A stretch of DNA of 64,000 nucleotides. It comes from Primula veris. Its lineage: Eukaryota; Streptophyta; Magnoliopsida; Ericales; Primulaceae. The DNA lies in contig OY821747.1 of assembly GCA_963682055.1 (NCBI GenBank), positions 23,310,126-23,374,125 on the forward strand, read 5' to 3'. A program made the position numbers and the translations under genes. The notes under the pieces were generated by a model. The model searched no databases. It saw only the letters and a program-made list of their open reading frames with translations, and was not told the origin of the DNA. Shown here piece after piece: positions 47,845 through 59,489 of this stretch (the stretch's first letter is position 1; each line of letters opens with the position of its first letter).

Positions 47845-48024
47845 ATATATCGACACATAAAAAAACACAGTATGTTTACATTTTAATTCTAACCATGTAT
47901 TTAGTTTTTTCAATGGCCAAGATTAGCTAAAACAAAGAAATCATCACAACCCTTAAAAACATATGTAATAGATGGTTAGGATTAAAATGTAAACATTGTG
48001 TGTTTTTTTATGTGTCGATATATA
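47845..48024. mobile_element. foldback MITE, ~180 bp, arms nearly perfect
   Basis: ATATATCGACACATAAAAAAA near 47845 and its inverse near 48004-48024 bound two arms of about 58 bp that differ at only a few positions (inner part TGTTTACATTTTAATTCTAACCA). The centre is about 65 bp. It sits between two TA tracts, so a TA-rich target cannot be resolved. Such arms imply recent spread. Confidence 0.82.
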
Positions 48025-48370
48025 TATATATAATACTATTAATATAAGCAAACTCAACAAAAACAGTCAAATTTTGTCCAATTTTTTCAAAAATACTCAC
48101 TTTATTTTAATAATTACTAATGTAGCTAATCTAATTAATTAACAATTTATCCTCATAATATTTTACTAATTACGGATATATCATAAATTAATTAACAATT
48201 CGTTTTAACCTTTTACTAATCACGGATGTAGCTTAAATTAATTAACAATTCGTTTTAATCTGCATAACTACAATAAATGATACCAAATCTAAATATTATG
48301 TTCAAAATAAAATATATTACGGAATTTATGTCATTACCCATTTTATACGCAACGCAACGCATGAGTACTT
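48025..48370 (-). repeat. dispersed repeat copy 3
   Basis: Opens AATATAAGCAAACTCAACAAA, contains CAATTTTTTCAAAAATACTC and an internal ~60-bp duplication (AATTAACAATTCGTTTTAA twice), and ends with ACGCAACGCAACGCATGAG. Same block order as the other copies. Confidence 0.6.
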
Positions 48371-48474
48371 TTAGCAGTATATATATAATATTAAAACTGA
48401 ACGACAATAATTATAAATGCAACATCAAATAAATTTTCATTACCCTCCAGAAAAACATGAAATAGAAAACATAA

Positions 48475-48773
48475 TGTGGAATTGTATAAGCCACGTTCTG
48501 GTGGTCTTATAAAGATCAAGATATGACTGAAATTATACGAGATATATATATACACATATGTATAGAGAGTAGAGAGATTATAATGAAAATACTGAAAACG
48601 TTATTTTATTTCTCTGTGTACATCCATATATATATTTACAATATAGTTTCTATTTAGTCCTATGATTTACAAACTTATCAGTAACAGTCTATTGAATATA
48701 AAATCTTATAGAAATAAATACTTATTTACATTCAATAACAAATCAGTCTTGATAACATATAATATACTCAATA
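48475..48773 (-). repeat. 3' LTR of copia B
   Basis: 299 bp, from TGTGGAATTGTATAAGCC to CTCAATA in plus sense. The element-sense polypurine tract GAGGGGGG lies just outside, at about 48775-48783. It lacks about 16 bp present in the other LTR, where CTAGTTCTATTCAGTC precedes the shared ACTGAATATAAAA-like sequence. Confidence 0.9.
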
Positions 48774-48781
48774 TGCCCCCC

Positions 48782-51700
48782 TCAAGATGGATTGTGGAGA
48801 GACAGTACACCCATCTTGAACAATAAATGCTGAAAAGAAGCTGCTCCAAGAGCTTTGGTAAATAAGTCTGCAATATTGTTAGTAGTATTGACATGAAGAT
48901 GATGAATAACCTTTTTAACAATCAAATCTCTAATAAAATGACAATCAACTTCAACATGTTTGGTTCTCTAATGATTTACTGGATTATAAGCTAAAGTAAG
49001 AGCAGATTTACTATTTGTAAACAAAGAAACTGTTTTTTCTGTTTTAATCCCTAAGTCTTTTAACAAACTAAGTAACCATAAAACCTCACAACTAGTAACT
49101 GCTAATGCCCTGTATTCAGCCTCAGCACTAATTCTTGAAACTACCTTTTGCTTTTTACTCTTCCATGATATAAGAGATTTGCCTAAAAAAACACTAAACC
49201 CTGTAACTGACCTCCTAGTATCTACACATGTAGCCCAATCAGAATCACTAAATGCTTGTAAATCCAAAGAAGATTTAGAAGAGAAAAATATACCTTGAGC
49301 TGGATATTTCTTTATGTACCTGAGAACTCTCAATGCAGCTGCATAGTGTGACTGGCTTGGTGCTGCTAAAAATTGACTCAGCACATGAACTGAATAACAA
49401 ATGTCTGGCCTGGTAATGGTCAGATACAATAACTTACCAATCAGTCTTCTATATAAAGTAATGTCCTCAAAAGAATTATCATCAGAATTTGTGAAATTTT
49501 GTTTGGTGTCTATTGGAAAAGAGGTTGGTTTAGAAGCTAATAAAGTTGTATCTGCTAAAACCTCTAGTGCATATTTACGTTGGCAAATGTGAATACATGT
49601 TGAGTTTCTTGCTACTTCAAGTCCTAAAAAATAACTTAAATTCCCTAAGTCTTTCAATTTGAATTTATTATCCAAAAAAAACTTAACCTCTGTTATCAAC
49701 TCTTAGATGAACTACCTAGAATAATATCATCCACATATACCAGTAAAGCTAAAAAACTATCATTTTTAGAGATAGTGAACATAGAATAATCTGCAATTGA
49801 CTCCTGAAAACCAAAAGATAGAAGTGCACTACTTAACTTGGAAAACCACTCTCTAGATGCTTGTTTCAATCCATATAAGGATTTTTGTAATTTACAAACT
49901 AACTTCTTATTGTCTTGTAAAAAACCTGGTGGTGGCAACATATAAACTTCTTCTTCAAGTCCACCATGTAAGAAAGCATTGTTAACATCAATTTGAACTA
50001 AAAACCATTTTTGAGAAGCTGCAACAGCTAAAAAAAACCTAACTGTAGTCATTTTAGCAACAGGTGAAAAAGTAGCTTCATAATCTATTCCTTCAAGTTG
50101 TGTGTAACATTAGCTACTAACCTAGCCTTATACATCTCTATTAACCCATCTGCTTTATGTTTAATTTTAAAAACCCATTTACAACCAATTGGTTGTTTGT
50201 CATTAGGTAATTCAGTTAATAACCAAGTTTTATTAACTTCCAAAGCTATAATCTCATCTTTCATTGCTTTAATCCATAATGGATTTGTGCTAGTCTGCTT
50301 ATAAGTTTTAGGTTCCACAGCAGAAGAAACAGATAAACAAAAAGATTTATAAACATGTGAAATGTTATCATATATAATACAAGAACTTAAAGCATGAACA
50401 GGATTTGATGTAGGTAAAAGATTATTACTTATTTTACAATGATAATCTTGTAAATAAGCAGGAGCTTTACCAATTCTTTTTGTCCTCTTAATTAATAGGT
50501 ATAATAACAGAATCATTATCTGTATTATGAGTTTCCTGAACATTAGAAACATTATCATTATCATTATTAACATCATTGTTATCAAAAGAATGTTCTTGAG
50601 TTTGTTTTTGAAAAAGAAAAACTTCCTCATAAAAAATAACATCCCTGGTTAGAAAAAATTCATTAGTATGCAGATCTAACAATTTATAACCTTTTGTACT
50701 TGTTCCATGTCCCAGAAAAACACATTTTCTTCCTCTAGCATCAAACTTAGACCTATTTCTTTTTAAGGTACTAGCATAACACAAACATCCAAATACCTTT
50801 AAATGATTATAAGTAGGTTTATGGCCATAAAGAACCTCATATGGACTTTTATTGGTTAATAAAGGAGTAGGTGTTCTATTAATAATATAAGCTGCATTTA
50901 ATACACATTCTCCCCAAAATTTTATAGGTAAAGAGAACTGAAATCTTAAACCTCTACAACATTTAACAAATATGGATGTTTTCTTTCTACTATAACATTT
51001 TGTTGTGGTGTTTCTACACAACTAGTTTGATGAATAATACCATTTTTAGAATAAAAATCCACTAAGTTAAACTCAGTCCCATTATCACTTCTCAATATTT
51101 TTATCTTACCATTAAACTGAGTTTCCACCATTTTACAAAACTCAGGTAATATTACTGATGTTTCAGACTTATGCTTTAATAAAAACATCCAAATACACCT
51201 AGTATAATCATCTACTATAGTCAGGAAATAAACAAAACCATTATAAGTAGGAACAGAATAATTACCCCAAATATCACAATGTATAAGATCAAAAGCATTA
51301 TTAACATGAGTACTACTTAATGGAAAACTTAATCTTTGATGCTTGGCAAGGTGACAAATATCACGAGGAGTTCAATTTTGAACATTAAATTTTACTTTTA
51401 CATCATCTGAAATCAAATTTAAGACAGATATAGAAGGATGTCCTAGTCTGGAATGCCAAAGATTAGGCTTTTTGTGTAAGAAAGAACTATTACAACTAAT
51501 ATGAGATGATCTATGAACACCCTTTCTTAGGAAAACATATAAGCCATTCTCTGCTTCTGCCCTACCAATCATCCTCAAGGATACCCGGTCCTGAATATAA
51601 CATGCATTTAAATCAAATAACAAAGAATAATGAGAATCCCTAGCTAGCTTATTGACAGAAACAAGATTGTAACCAAAATAAGGAACACAGAGGACATTTT

Positions 51701-53135
51701 TTAACACTATTCCATTTCTAAAAAACACACTTCCTATATGAGTTACTGCAGCAACTTGTCCATTGGGTAGATTAACTTGAGAATCAACTGATTTATAATG
51801 ACTAAGATGACTTAAAGAAGCTACCATGTGTTCATTTGCACCACTGTCAATAATCCATAAATTATAATTATATGCATGTTCATTTTTATCTAAAAGAAAA
51901 GTTGAGCAGGTTATAGGCATACATGTCATGCCAGTATACACCATGTTAGACAGTGCAGTAGAAGTATTTACAGCTTGTTGTTGTCCAGTGTCTTGCTTCT
52001 TCCCTTGATCAATAGACCCTTGAATATGTAAAAGAGTAGGATTTCTTCCTATGTCAAAATTAGGCATAGGTAGCATTCCATCATCCTCATGACTATCATA
52101 CCCTTGATATGAAACTTGGTGTGCCATATTACCTCCAGAAAAACCTTGACTAAACCCTCTTGGCCTTGGTGTCCAACCTGGTGGATAGCCATGCAACCTG
52201 TAACACCTATCTTTGGTATGCCTGTTAGAACCATAGTGTGAACACTTCATAGGATTACCCCTCCCCATACTAGGCCTAAAAGGTCTGAAATTATTTGCAG
52301 CAGATGTAGGTGGCCTAAAACCCTGACTAGTTGAACCCCTAACATGACTACCTTGATTAAACTGAGAAGCAAGAACCATATTTTGATGATTAACAACTGC
52401 ATGAATACCTATATTCTGTTGTTTCTCCTCTTGTCCCATTAACCGATACATATCATTCACACTAGGGTGTGGTTTCATTAACAAAATTTGGCTTCTCACA
52501 TGAGCAAATTTTTCATTCAAACCCATTAAAAATATCATTTTAAACACCCTATGCTCTCTTGCTATTATAGCAGCCATGAAATTACAACCATAACTACCAA
52601 TAGTACCACAAGTACAACTAGGTATAGGACTTAAAACACTCAGTTGGTTCCACAAAGTTTCTAGTTTGGTAAAATAAGAAGATACAGAAAGATCATCTTG
52701 AACCATTGTATGAATATCATGATGTAATTCATAAATTCTAGCTTCACTACCCTGGGCAAACCTTTATGTCAATTATTTCCGCATCTTAAATGCACTATCA
52801 ACATATAAAATAGATTGTCCTATCTCATTATTAACCGAATTTATGATCCAGGACATGACAATCAAATTACACTGCAACCAAGCCCCATACATAGGATCAC
52901 TCTCAGGTGGGCAAGATAAAGAACCAGTAACAAAACCTAATTTTGATTTAGCACCTACTGAAATTTCCATTGCTCTCCTCCAAGAATATTAATTAAGACC
53001 ATTCAAAAAAGGATTGACTAAGCTGGTACTAGTGTTTTCATTAGAACCAATGAAATAAAGACTCATAGTAGTGACAGGAAGATTATTATTAACCCTAGAA
53101 TTATTCCCTATTTGATTTTGTTCTGATCCAGACAT
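48782..53135 (-). pseudogene. copia B gag-pol remnant
   Basis: Pieces in order: gag from the ATG at 53135 (MSGSEQNQIGNN), broken by a stop near 52990 within what should be the LNG..YSWRRAM block and again near 52760; a long intact stretch 52706-51372 with LSVSSYFTKLETLW, a CCHC-like region, the protease motif WIIDSGANEHMV and LWHSRLGHPS; then stops and shifts through integrase (IVDDYTR, LRSDNGTEF, ETPQQN). Reverse transcriptase is split over 50.6-49.7 kb ([24 protein letters not shown]) and the RNase H end at 49.7-48.8 kb (SDSDWATCVDTRRS, ADLFTKAL). At least five frame-breaking lesions; not functional. Confidence 0.85.
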
Positions 53136-53412
53136 AATTTTGAAATCAAGATTCCCAATTAATAACAACCAGAAATCAAAACGAAACCCTAATTTCAATA
53201 TTCAGATATCTGATAATATAATTATTAACAGACCTAAGAAATATAAAAGAAAGGAGAGATGTAGTGAATACCAAGCGTAGAACCGATTGAATCGAAGAGA
53301 AAACAACCAATTAAACAAAAACCCCAAATTTGTCTAACAAGAACCCTAAAAAAAACCCTCCAATAATAGAAACCCAGAATTCTGGATAAGAACAGCGGAA
53401 GAGCCAATCAAC

Positions 53413-53424
53413 GCTCTGATACCA
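53413..53424 (-). other. copia B primer-binding site (initiator tRNA-Met)
   Basis: Reads TGGTATCAGAGC on the minus strand, directly after the 5' LTR. This is the standard plant copia site complementary to the 3' end of tRNA-iMet. Confidence 0.95.
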
Positions 53425-53739
53425 TGTGGAATTATATAAGCCACGTTCTGGTGGTCTTATAAAGATCAAGATATAACTGAAATTATACGAGATATATATA
53501 TACACATATGTATAGAGAGAGAGAGAGATTATAATGAAAATACTGAAAACGTTATTTTATTTCTCTGTGTACATCCATATATATATTTACAACATAGTTT
53601 CTATTTAGTCCTATGATTTACAAACTTATTAGTAACAGTCTAGTTCTATTCAGTCCACTGAATATAAAATCTTACAGAAACAAATACTTATTTACATTCA
53701 ATAACAAATCAGTCTTGATAACATATAATATACTCAATA
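53425..53739 (-). repeat. 5' LTR of copia B
   Basis: 315 bp, matching 48475-48773 except for the indel near 53643 and a longer GA run at about 53515-53528. It ends (plus sense) CTCAATA, followed by the CATAA duplication. Confidence 0.9.
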
Positions 53740-53744
53740 CATAA

Positions 53745-54559
53745 CATCAGATCCTATATATATGAAAACTTAGTTTTACTAGCTAACCCTATTTTCCGAT
53801 TGTTCTTGAGGTGTCATTATACTGAGATCGATTTTGCAACACCGCAATTCTCTATTCATTCGCCTCCAACTGCAGCTTCAGCACATGATTATCATGTGCA
53901 TATGTCAGCTGTGTTATGAACCTTGATCCTGTTTTCTCTTTGAATCTTTTCCAATTTTTTTGTTGCCTTTGCCAACTGTGTTTTTGGAAAATTAACTTAG
54001 TTAGTCAAGACGTGAAAATAAATAAGTATTAGAAGTCCAAAAATTAGGGCAGATCCACCACTTAGTGTTATCGTATTGACAAAGTTAAAAAAAAGGAGGG
54101 GGAGAAGTTTCCATACCACGTTATATGTTTTTAATTTATGAAAGCTTCTCCTTAAAAATAAAATAAAACATAAGAAAACTCCAATAGAAATAGACAGTTC
54201 AATACAAATGCAAAGAGTTGTTTATTAATCTTTTTCATGAGACAATGGAAAAAGGAATATATTTACCTAGAAATAATGTGAGAAGGGCGACGATAAACTT
54301 TCCTTCGCCTTTGTTGCTGAGTTTCTACCTCTGCATTTTCTTCACCAGCGCCCACGAGCCAACTATGACTCAAAGCAATTAAACGAAAGTGGTTACGAAA
54401 CCAATAAAATATTATGTAATGGGCAAGTTTAAAGAATTTTTAATTTCATGAGGCATTGTTAATTAATGATTAGATATATAGTAGCTCACTTTTGGCGGGG
54501 ATTTCCATTTGAGGCGAGGCTTGCAGGTGAGTACGGTAGTTTGTTGACACTATCCATAT
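53745..54559 (-). other. intergenic with two exon-like stretches of unknown identity
   Basis: On the minus strand 54385-54285 is open (VGAGEENAEVETQQQRRRK...) and ends with a donor-like AG|GTAAAT. The minus strand at 53990-53830 encodes coiled-coil-like TQLAKATKKLEKIQREN and, one frame over, THDNHV-like then LKLQLEANE before a TAG. I do not recognise a family. They could be exons of a decayed gene running from about 57.9 kb. Confidence 0.3.
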
Positions 54560-54905
54560 AATTATACCGGTAATCGTTGGACGACGCGTGATATATATAT
54601 AATCCGGATAAATAAATTTTTTAAAAATATATTGATTGAATAATAATATTAAATTAAAAATCATGAGTAATATAATGTTATTTTTATACAAAATACACAT
54701 AAAAACGATTTTGTTTGTTATATGATTATAATTGTTTTGAAAAAATAATGATTTTTGTGTCTTTTTTATATTTTGAATTGAATAAATATAAATGAGTAAT
54801 TAGTAAAAAAGAGTATGAGTATTTTCAGAAAAAATGAGCAAAATTGGGCAGACTCATTTGTCTTGAGTTGCTTTATTATAATAGAATAATACATATGAAA
54901 GAATC
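54560..54905 (+). repeat. dispersed repeat copy 4
   Basis: GACGCGTGATATATATA, AATCCGGATAAATAAA, AACGATTTTGTTTGTTATA, TATAATTGTTTTGAAAA, TAAATGAGTAATTAGT and TTGAGTTGCTTTATTATAATAG in that order. It is closely matched in inverse by 55345-55690, so the two form an inverted pair about 440 bp apart. Confidence 0.8.
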
Positions 54906-55308
54906 AACCAACACTTGAAACAACATTTAAAAAACATAAAGTCTCAAATATTAATATTTTTAAATACGCAAGATAGATTATTTTGTGGAGTTTGTATACA
55001 TGGTAAATATTTATGCAGGGGTTTGTATTTTTTTCATTAGAAAAAAATACAAACCACCACATAAATATATGTATCGTGAAAAGAAACGGTTCACGATAAA
55101 TTTGTGGATTGGGGGAATCTAGGGGAGTGGTTGTATAAATTTGTTACCGAGAGATTTTGTAAGAGAATTAACATATTGTTGCATGTTGTGAGCATACGGG
55201 AGTTGATTTAATTGCTCAATTTTAGCCACTATTTTGAAATATATTGAAATTTGAAACTTTGTGTTTTTTTAATTGTTGTTTTAACTTTTAAGTGTGGGTT
55301 GATTTTTC

Positions 55309-55315
<7 letters not shown>

Positions 55316-55352
<37 letters not shown>
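55316..55352. repeat. TA microsatellite
   Basis: About 17 TA units. Further TA runs lie at about 55646-55679 (about 16 units), 55716-55731 and 57308-57331. Confidence 0.95.
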
Positions 55353-55355
<3 letters not shown>

Positions 55356-55641
55356 TACTATATATATAAGTCAACTCAAAAAAAAAAAAAAATCCTGCCA
55401 AATTTTGGATATTTTTTTCAAAAATCCCCCCACTTTTTTTCACTAACGGCTCATTTACATTTATTGAATTCAAAATATAAAAAGCACAAAAAAATCATTA
55501 TCTTTTCAAAACAATTATAATACTATACCAAACAAAATCGTTTTACGTGTAATTTGTATAACAAAAATATTATATTACTCACTATTTCTAATTTAATATA
55601 TTCATTCAATCAATATGTTTTTTAAAATTTTATCTACCCGG

Positions 55642-55682
<41 letters not shown>

Positions 55683-55690
55683 CGTCGCAC
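55345..55690 (-). repeat. dispersed repeat copy 5, inverted relative to copy 4
   Basis: Opens TATAAGTCAACTCAAAA and ends ACCCGGATC, a TA run, then CACGCGTCGCAC. It shares CAAAACAATTATAATA and AACAAAATCGTTTT with the inverse of copy 4. A TA microsatellite has expanded at the same internal place as the short TA tract in copy 4. Confidence 0.8.
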
Positions 55691-55860
55691 AAGTAACACG
55701 TGCTAAACGATTATTAATATATATATATATATGTGCAAATTTACTAGTTTTTAGCGTAATTTTTTTTTTTCTTCAAAGTATTTTTTGTTTGTTTGTTGGG
55801 GCTTACTCACAACCCTTCTATAAGCAATGTGTTGCTTATGCGGTTCAACCTTCTTATTAG

Positions 55861-57570
55861 GGGCGGAATCAGAATAATTTTAGGAGGGGTCGTGATGTAA
55901 AAAATATATCGGATAGAAAATAAAATAAATAGGCTCTAATACAAAAATATTTTTTATATATATTTAACATATCATAAAATAAATATGAAGTTAATACAAA
56001 CGGTATTGGGTAATAAAATAATATTTTTAATAATCTTGTTTGGGAAAATACAATGGTTATTTACGAAATTTGATAATTGCAACCTAAAAAGCAAAAATTT
56101 TTAGAAAAAATCAACTAACATGATTTGAACTCCTAATCTTCCACTACCGTAAAGCCAATTTTAGCACTACACCAATAGCTCTTTTGTTTAATTAGATGGG
56201 CCATCAATGTATATATATGTTAGAAAAATTTTAATTACACAAAAAAAAAAATGAAAATCCCCCTGTTCTTATCGTTCAGTTGTTTTTAGGAAGATTCTTT
56301 TAGCTGGCTGGAAAAATAAATTTTTGACATTAATAATTAGATTCAAATATGTAGGAAAACCATTTAAGCCGAAGATATTTATTAATCTAAGTGGCAGTTT
56401 CATACCTGTTATTAGGTGTTGTTTGAAATGAAATGAACAACGATCTTGGTTCTTGTTTTCATCTTGGATTAGGATACCCATAGTGTTCTGTGGCAAAATC
56501 TGAATAAAAAAAAACAAGTAAAAAAGATCACAAGATTTTTTTTATCAAAGAAAGCAAATTATCAACTACAACATAACACATAAAGCACAAAACAAAGTTA
56601 ACCAGTAAGCTAACTAATAGTTTATGCATTCTTAGGGGAAAATTACAAAAAAGTTGTTCTTATAAACTCGGTCTACGGTTCCATTCTTACTTGTTTAGGA
56701 CATCTTAGAATTTTTTACCATGATAACCCAATCCGAAGTGCATTAGACATACAGGTATGTATTAGTCTATCAATTATGCACATATGGAATACTATGTTAA
56801 TTAGTGTTTTTTTAAGGGTAAACGAACCGTGTATATTATTAAGTAAGGAGGTACAAGACCTCAAGCAAAACTATTACAAAAGATTACATGATAACCTCAA
56901 GTAAAACTTCAAGTTGTATATACAAACTCACATCTCAAATATTTTTTCCCCTTTTATATGCATAAAGACCATCCCTCGATCCCCATTTGAGAAGAGTTAC
57001 ATATAATTAATTAATTAAGCAGCGCTGAATGACTTCATCATCATGATTAGTATTGAGTTAATCACAGAGTTATTAGTTTGATCACATATTCACATGTAAT
57101 CAAAACAATCATTATGCATTATAAGTCGGTGTTCATTTTTTTTTTCTTACTTAAGAGTTAAGAGGCGTATATAAAATCGTACTCTTACCTTATTTGAAAT
57201 AGGAGTATAAACCACATGTAAGCAGCTACGTACAGATTTGATATTTGTCATTATATCTGATTTCCTGCAAGATAAAATGTTTTTAATCGTGAGTATTCGT
57301 TAAGATAGAAATATATATATATATATATATTTTTTGCAAAGTTTATCATTTGATCAATTCTCATCTGGTCATCAGGTTTCAGACATAGATTCTAATCAAT
57401 TGCTGTTTTCGACGAGTATATATACAACATAAAGTTAAAAAATGATAGATATGCTAAAGCATGAAGAAAACAATAACAGTGTGCGCTTTGCATGACTATA
57501 ATTTTTTTAACAATTAAGTTGTCTTTATAAGCTAAGAAATTAATCCCTTTATGATAAAACTTTTATCTTT
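55861..57570. other. intergenic with one possible minus-strand exon and a tRNA-like patch
   Basis: Minus strand 56502-56408 is open (ILPQNTMGILIQDENK...) between a CAG acceptor-like and an ACAG|GTATGA donor-like site. Minus strand 56190-56110 reads GGTGTAGTGCTAAAATTGGC then GGAGTTCAAATC, resembling pol III A and B boxes without a foldable tRNA. The rest is AT-rich. Confidence 0.3.
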
Positions 57571-59300
57571 TTCAGATCAAAAATGTAGAAATTGAAATGG
57601 ATTACCAAGAAGTGGAAGATAAACCAGAATTAGAGTGGTTTTACTTCATGGATCAGTGGACATAATAAAAAAATGGAAGCAATTATGTTAGAAACTATAT
57701 ATAAATTAACACAGAGAAAGATCTAAGAGGAAAAAATGGAAGATACCTATGATAAATGCTAGATTATCTTACTTTGTGCCTTGATGATCCTCACATCTGG
57801 ATTGCATATGTAGCACTTCTAAGCTGAAAAAATATGCAATACGTTGGATCCTATGTAACAAGGTTTAAAATAGGGATTCACCGCGGCTTTATGATATTTC
57901 ACTCGAGAGGATGTTGCAGAAATGGACTAGCTAGGGTTACGATGGATATAAAAAAAAAATGAAATCTGAGTAGCGGCGGCGGATACGATTGAAAATAAGA
58001 TGCATTACATAAGTTTTTATAGGGAAAAAATGGTATTTATAGAAAAGTAAGACGGCGCCTAATCCAAAAATGATTCTAGGGCAACACGAGGTAATTATTT
58101 TGGGCTGTCGAAAGAAAATTTAGTTGATTTTAACGTGGCCGAATTCAAAATCACAACTCGGGCCGGGTTACTATACTAGTGGAACTGAATCTAAATATTT
58201 TGGGATGGAAAATACGCTGTCAATCTTATAATTACGCCATAATAGAAATGATGCATAAACTGAAACGATCTAAACATCAAACTGTCTTGCGCCTTTCTTC
58301 CGCCAATTTTTTTGGACAGATGACACATCTATATATCGATAGGAAACATGTAAAAATGTGATTAACTAGAAACAAATTCAATATAAACAATTATTCCCGA
58401 GCCACATTTTCCGAACATATTATCTCTGAGTAAGTTTGCGCGAACGGAAATCAATAGGTCCTTGTTAAAGTTCAAAATCGAACTCAAAAAAAATCACTGC
58501 ACTTTTTAGAGATAAGAACTAAATTATAGAACACACAAATAGAGAGCTCAAGTAGAAGATCGTGAAGAGCAATATTAATAACAGGATAACAAGTGATATG
58601 TTACTATACAGTTTGTTGCAGAAAATTTAACAACAATATAGTAACAGTTATCAACACTTAGCAACAGTTTATGCTGCTATACTGTTGCTAAATTTCTATA
58701 ACAAGTCGTATAGTATGAGTTACTAAACTGTTGCATTTTTTTTTTTTTTTGAATGCAGCATGGCTGTCATGTGGAGATTCATTATTTTCATTACTATGCA
58801 GCATTTTCATTTCGTATTAGAGTATTACGTGATATAAAACTATACTACTTACACGTTACAACAAAATATAACTCTACTTTAGTAAAACTATATACACTAC
58901 ATCACATGTACAATAAAAATGAGATGAAAGCAGTTATGAGCGGGTATCATCCACTTGTCTTTCCTACTTAGCTCTGAATTAAGTCTAAATTAATTAAGTT
59001 TCCTCCATATTTTTAAAAAACCACACCTGACATTACAAACAAAGTGGTTTACGCTACTAAAAAAAAAAAAATTAGATCGCAAACAAAAATAGTGATAGAT
59101 TTTGCTTTTTTCATATATTTTTTTAAAAAATTCAGTCTTTCACTGTTCTATCCTGACTCCACCACTCCAACCAATCATATGACAAGCCACCACTCTTGCA
59201 TCTATAGTACTACTATTATTTTCTACTTAAATTTGATTATAAAATAAACAAGTAATTAAGTTAACTTATTTGAAAAACATAACTTTTTCAGACACAAAAC
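57571..59300. other. intergenic, little recognised
   Basis: A 22-codon frame MDYQEVEDKPELEWFYFMDQ.. starts at 57597 (+) and is probably chance. Minus strand 57945-57760 looks like a plant 5' UTR (ATCCATCGTAACCCTAGC) with a possible donor, in line with the exon-like stretches further left. At 58597-58732 degenerate inverted copies of GTTACTAAACTGTTGCA suggest an old foldback element. Confidence 0.3.
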
Positions 59301-59480
59301 AACTAAATTCAACACGGCTTAAAAGGAAAATAGCAACAATAATAAACTTAATAGCTTCACCCACAGCAGGGACGTCTCCACAGTGTTGATGACCAAAACA
59401 ATGACTTTGGGCCTGCTATTACTTTAAAACCCATTTTTTTTACAAGTTATATAAATTATTATATTATTCATATTTTTTTA
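59301..59480. repeat. duplicated flank, copy 1 (parts A and B contiguous)
   Basis: Part A (59301-59395: AACTAAATTCAACACGGCTT to CAGTGTTGATGACC) recurs at 61266-61360. Part B (59398-59480: CAATGACTTTGGGCCTGC onward) recurs at 63710-63792. Their contiguity here shows the original order. Confidence 0.85.
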
Positions 59481-59489
59481 AAAGAAAAA

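Larger units (their letters stand above)
48475..53739 (-). mobile_element. Ty1-copia LTR retrotransposon B, complete ends, coding decayed
   Basis: LTRs at 48475-48773 and 53425-53739 are nearly identical apart from one ~16-bp indel and a GA-repeat change. CATAA flanks the element at 48470-48474 and 53740-53744. In element sense the LTR starts TATTGAG and ends CCACA, so its ends are TA...CA, a known non-canonical copia pattern. The primer site is a perfect tRNA-iMet match. Coding remnants contain several stops and frameshifts although the LTRs have diverged little. Confidence 0.92.

Noticed and set aside
55251..55860. Frames containing Ile-Tyr repeats
   Set aside because: They are translations of TA microsatellites.
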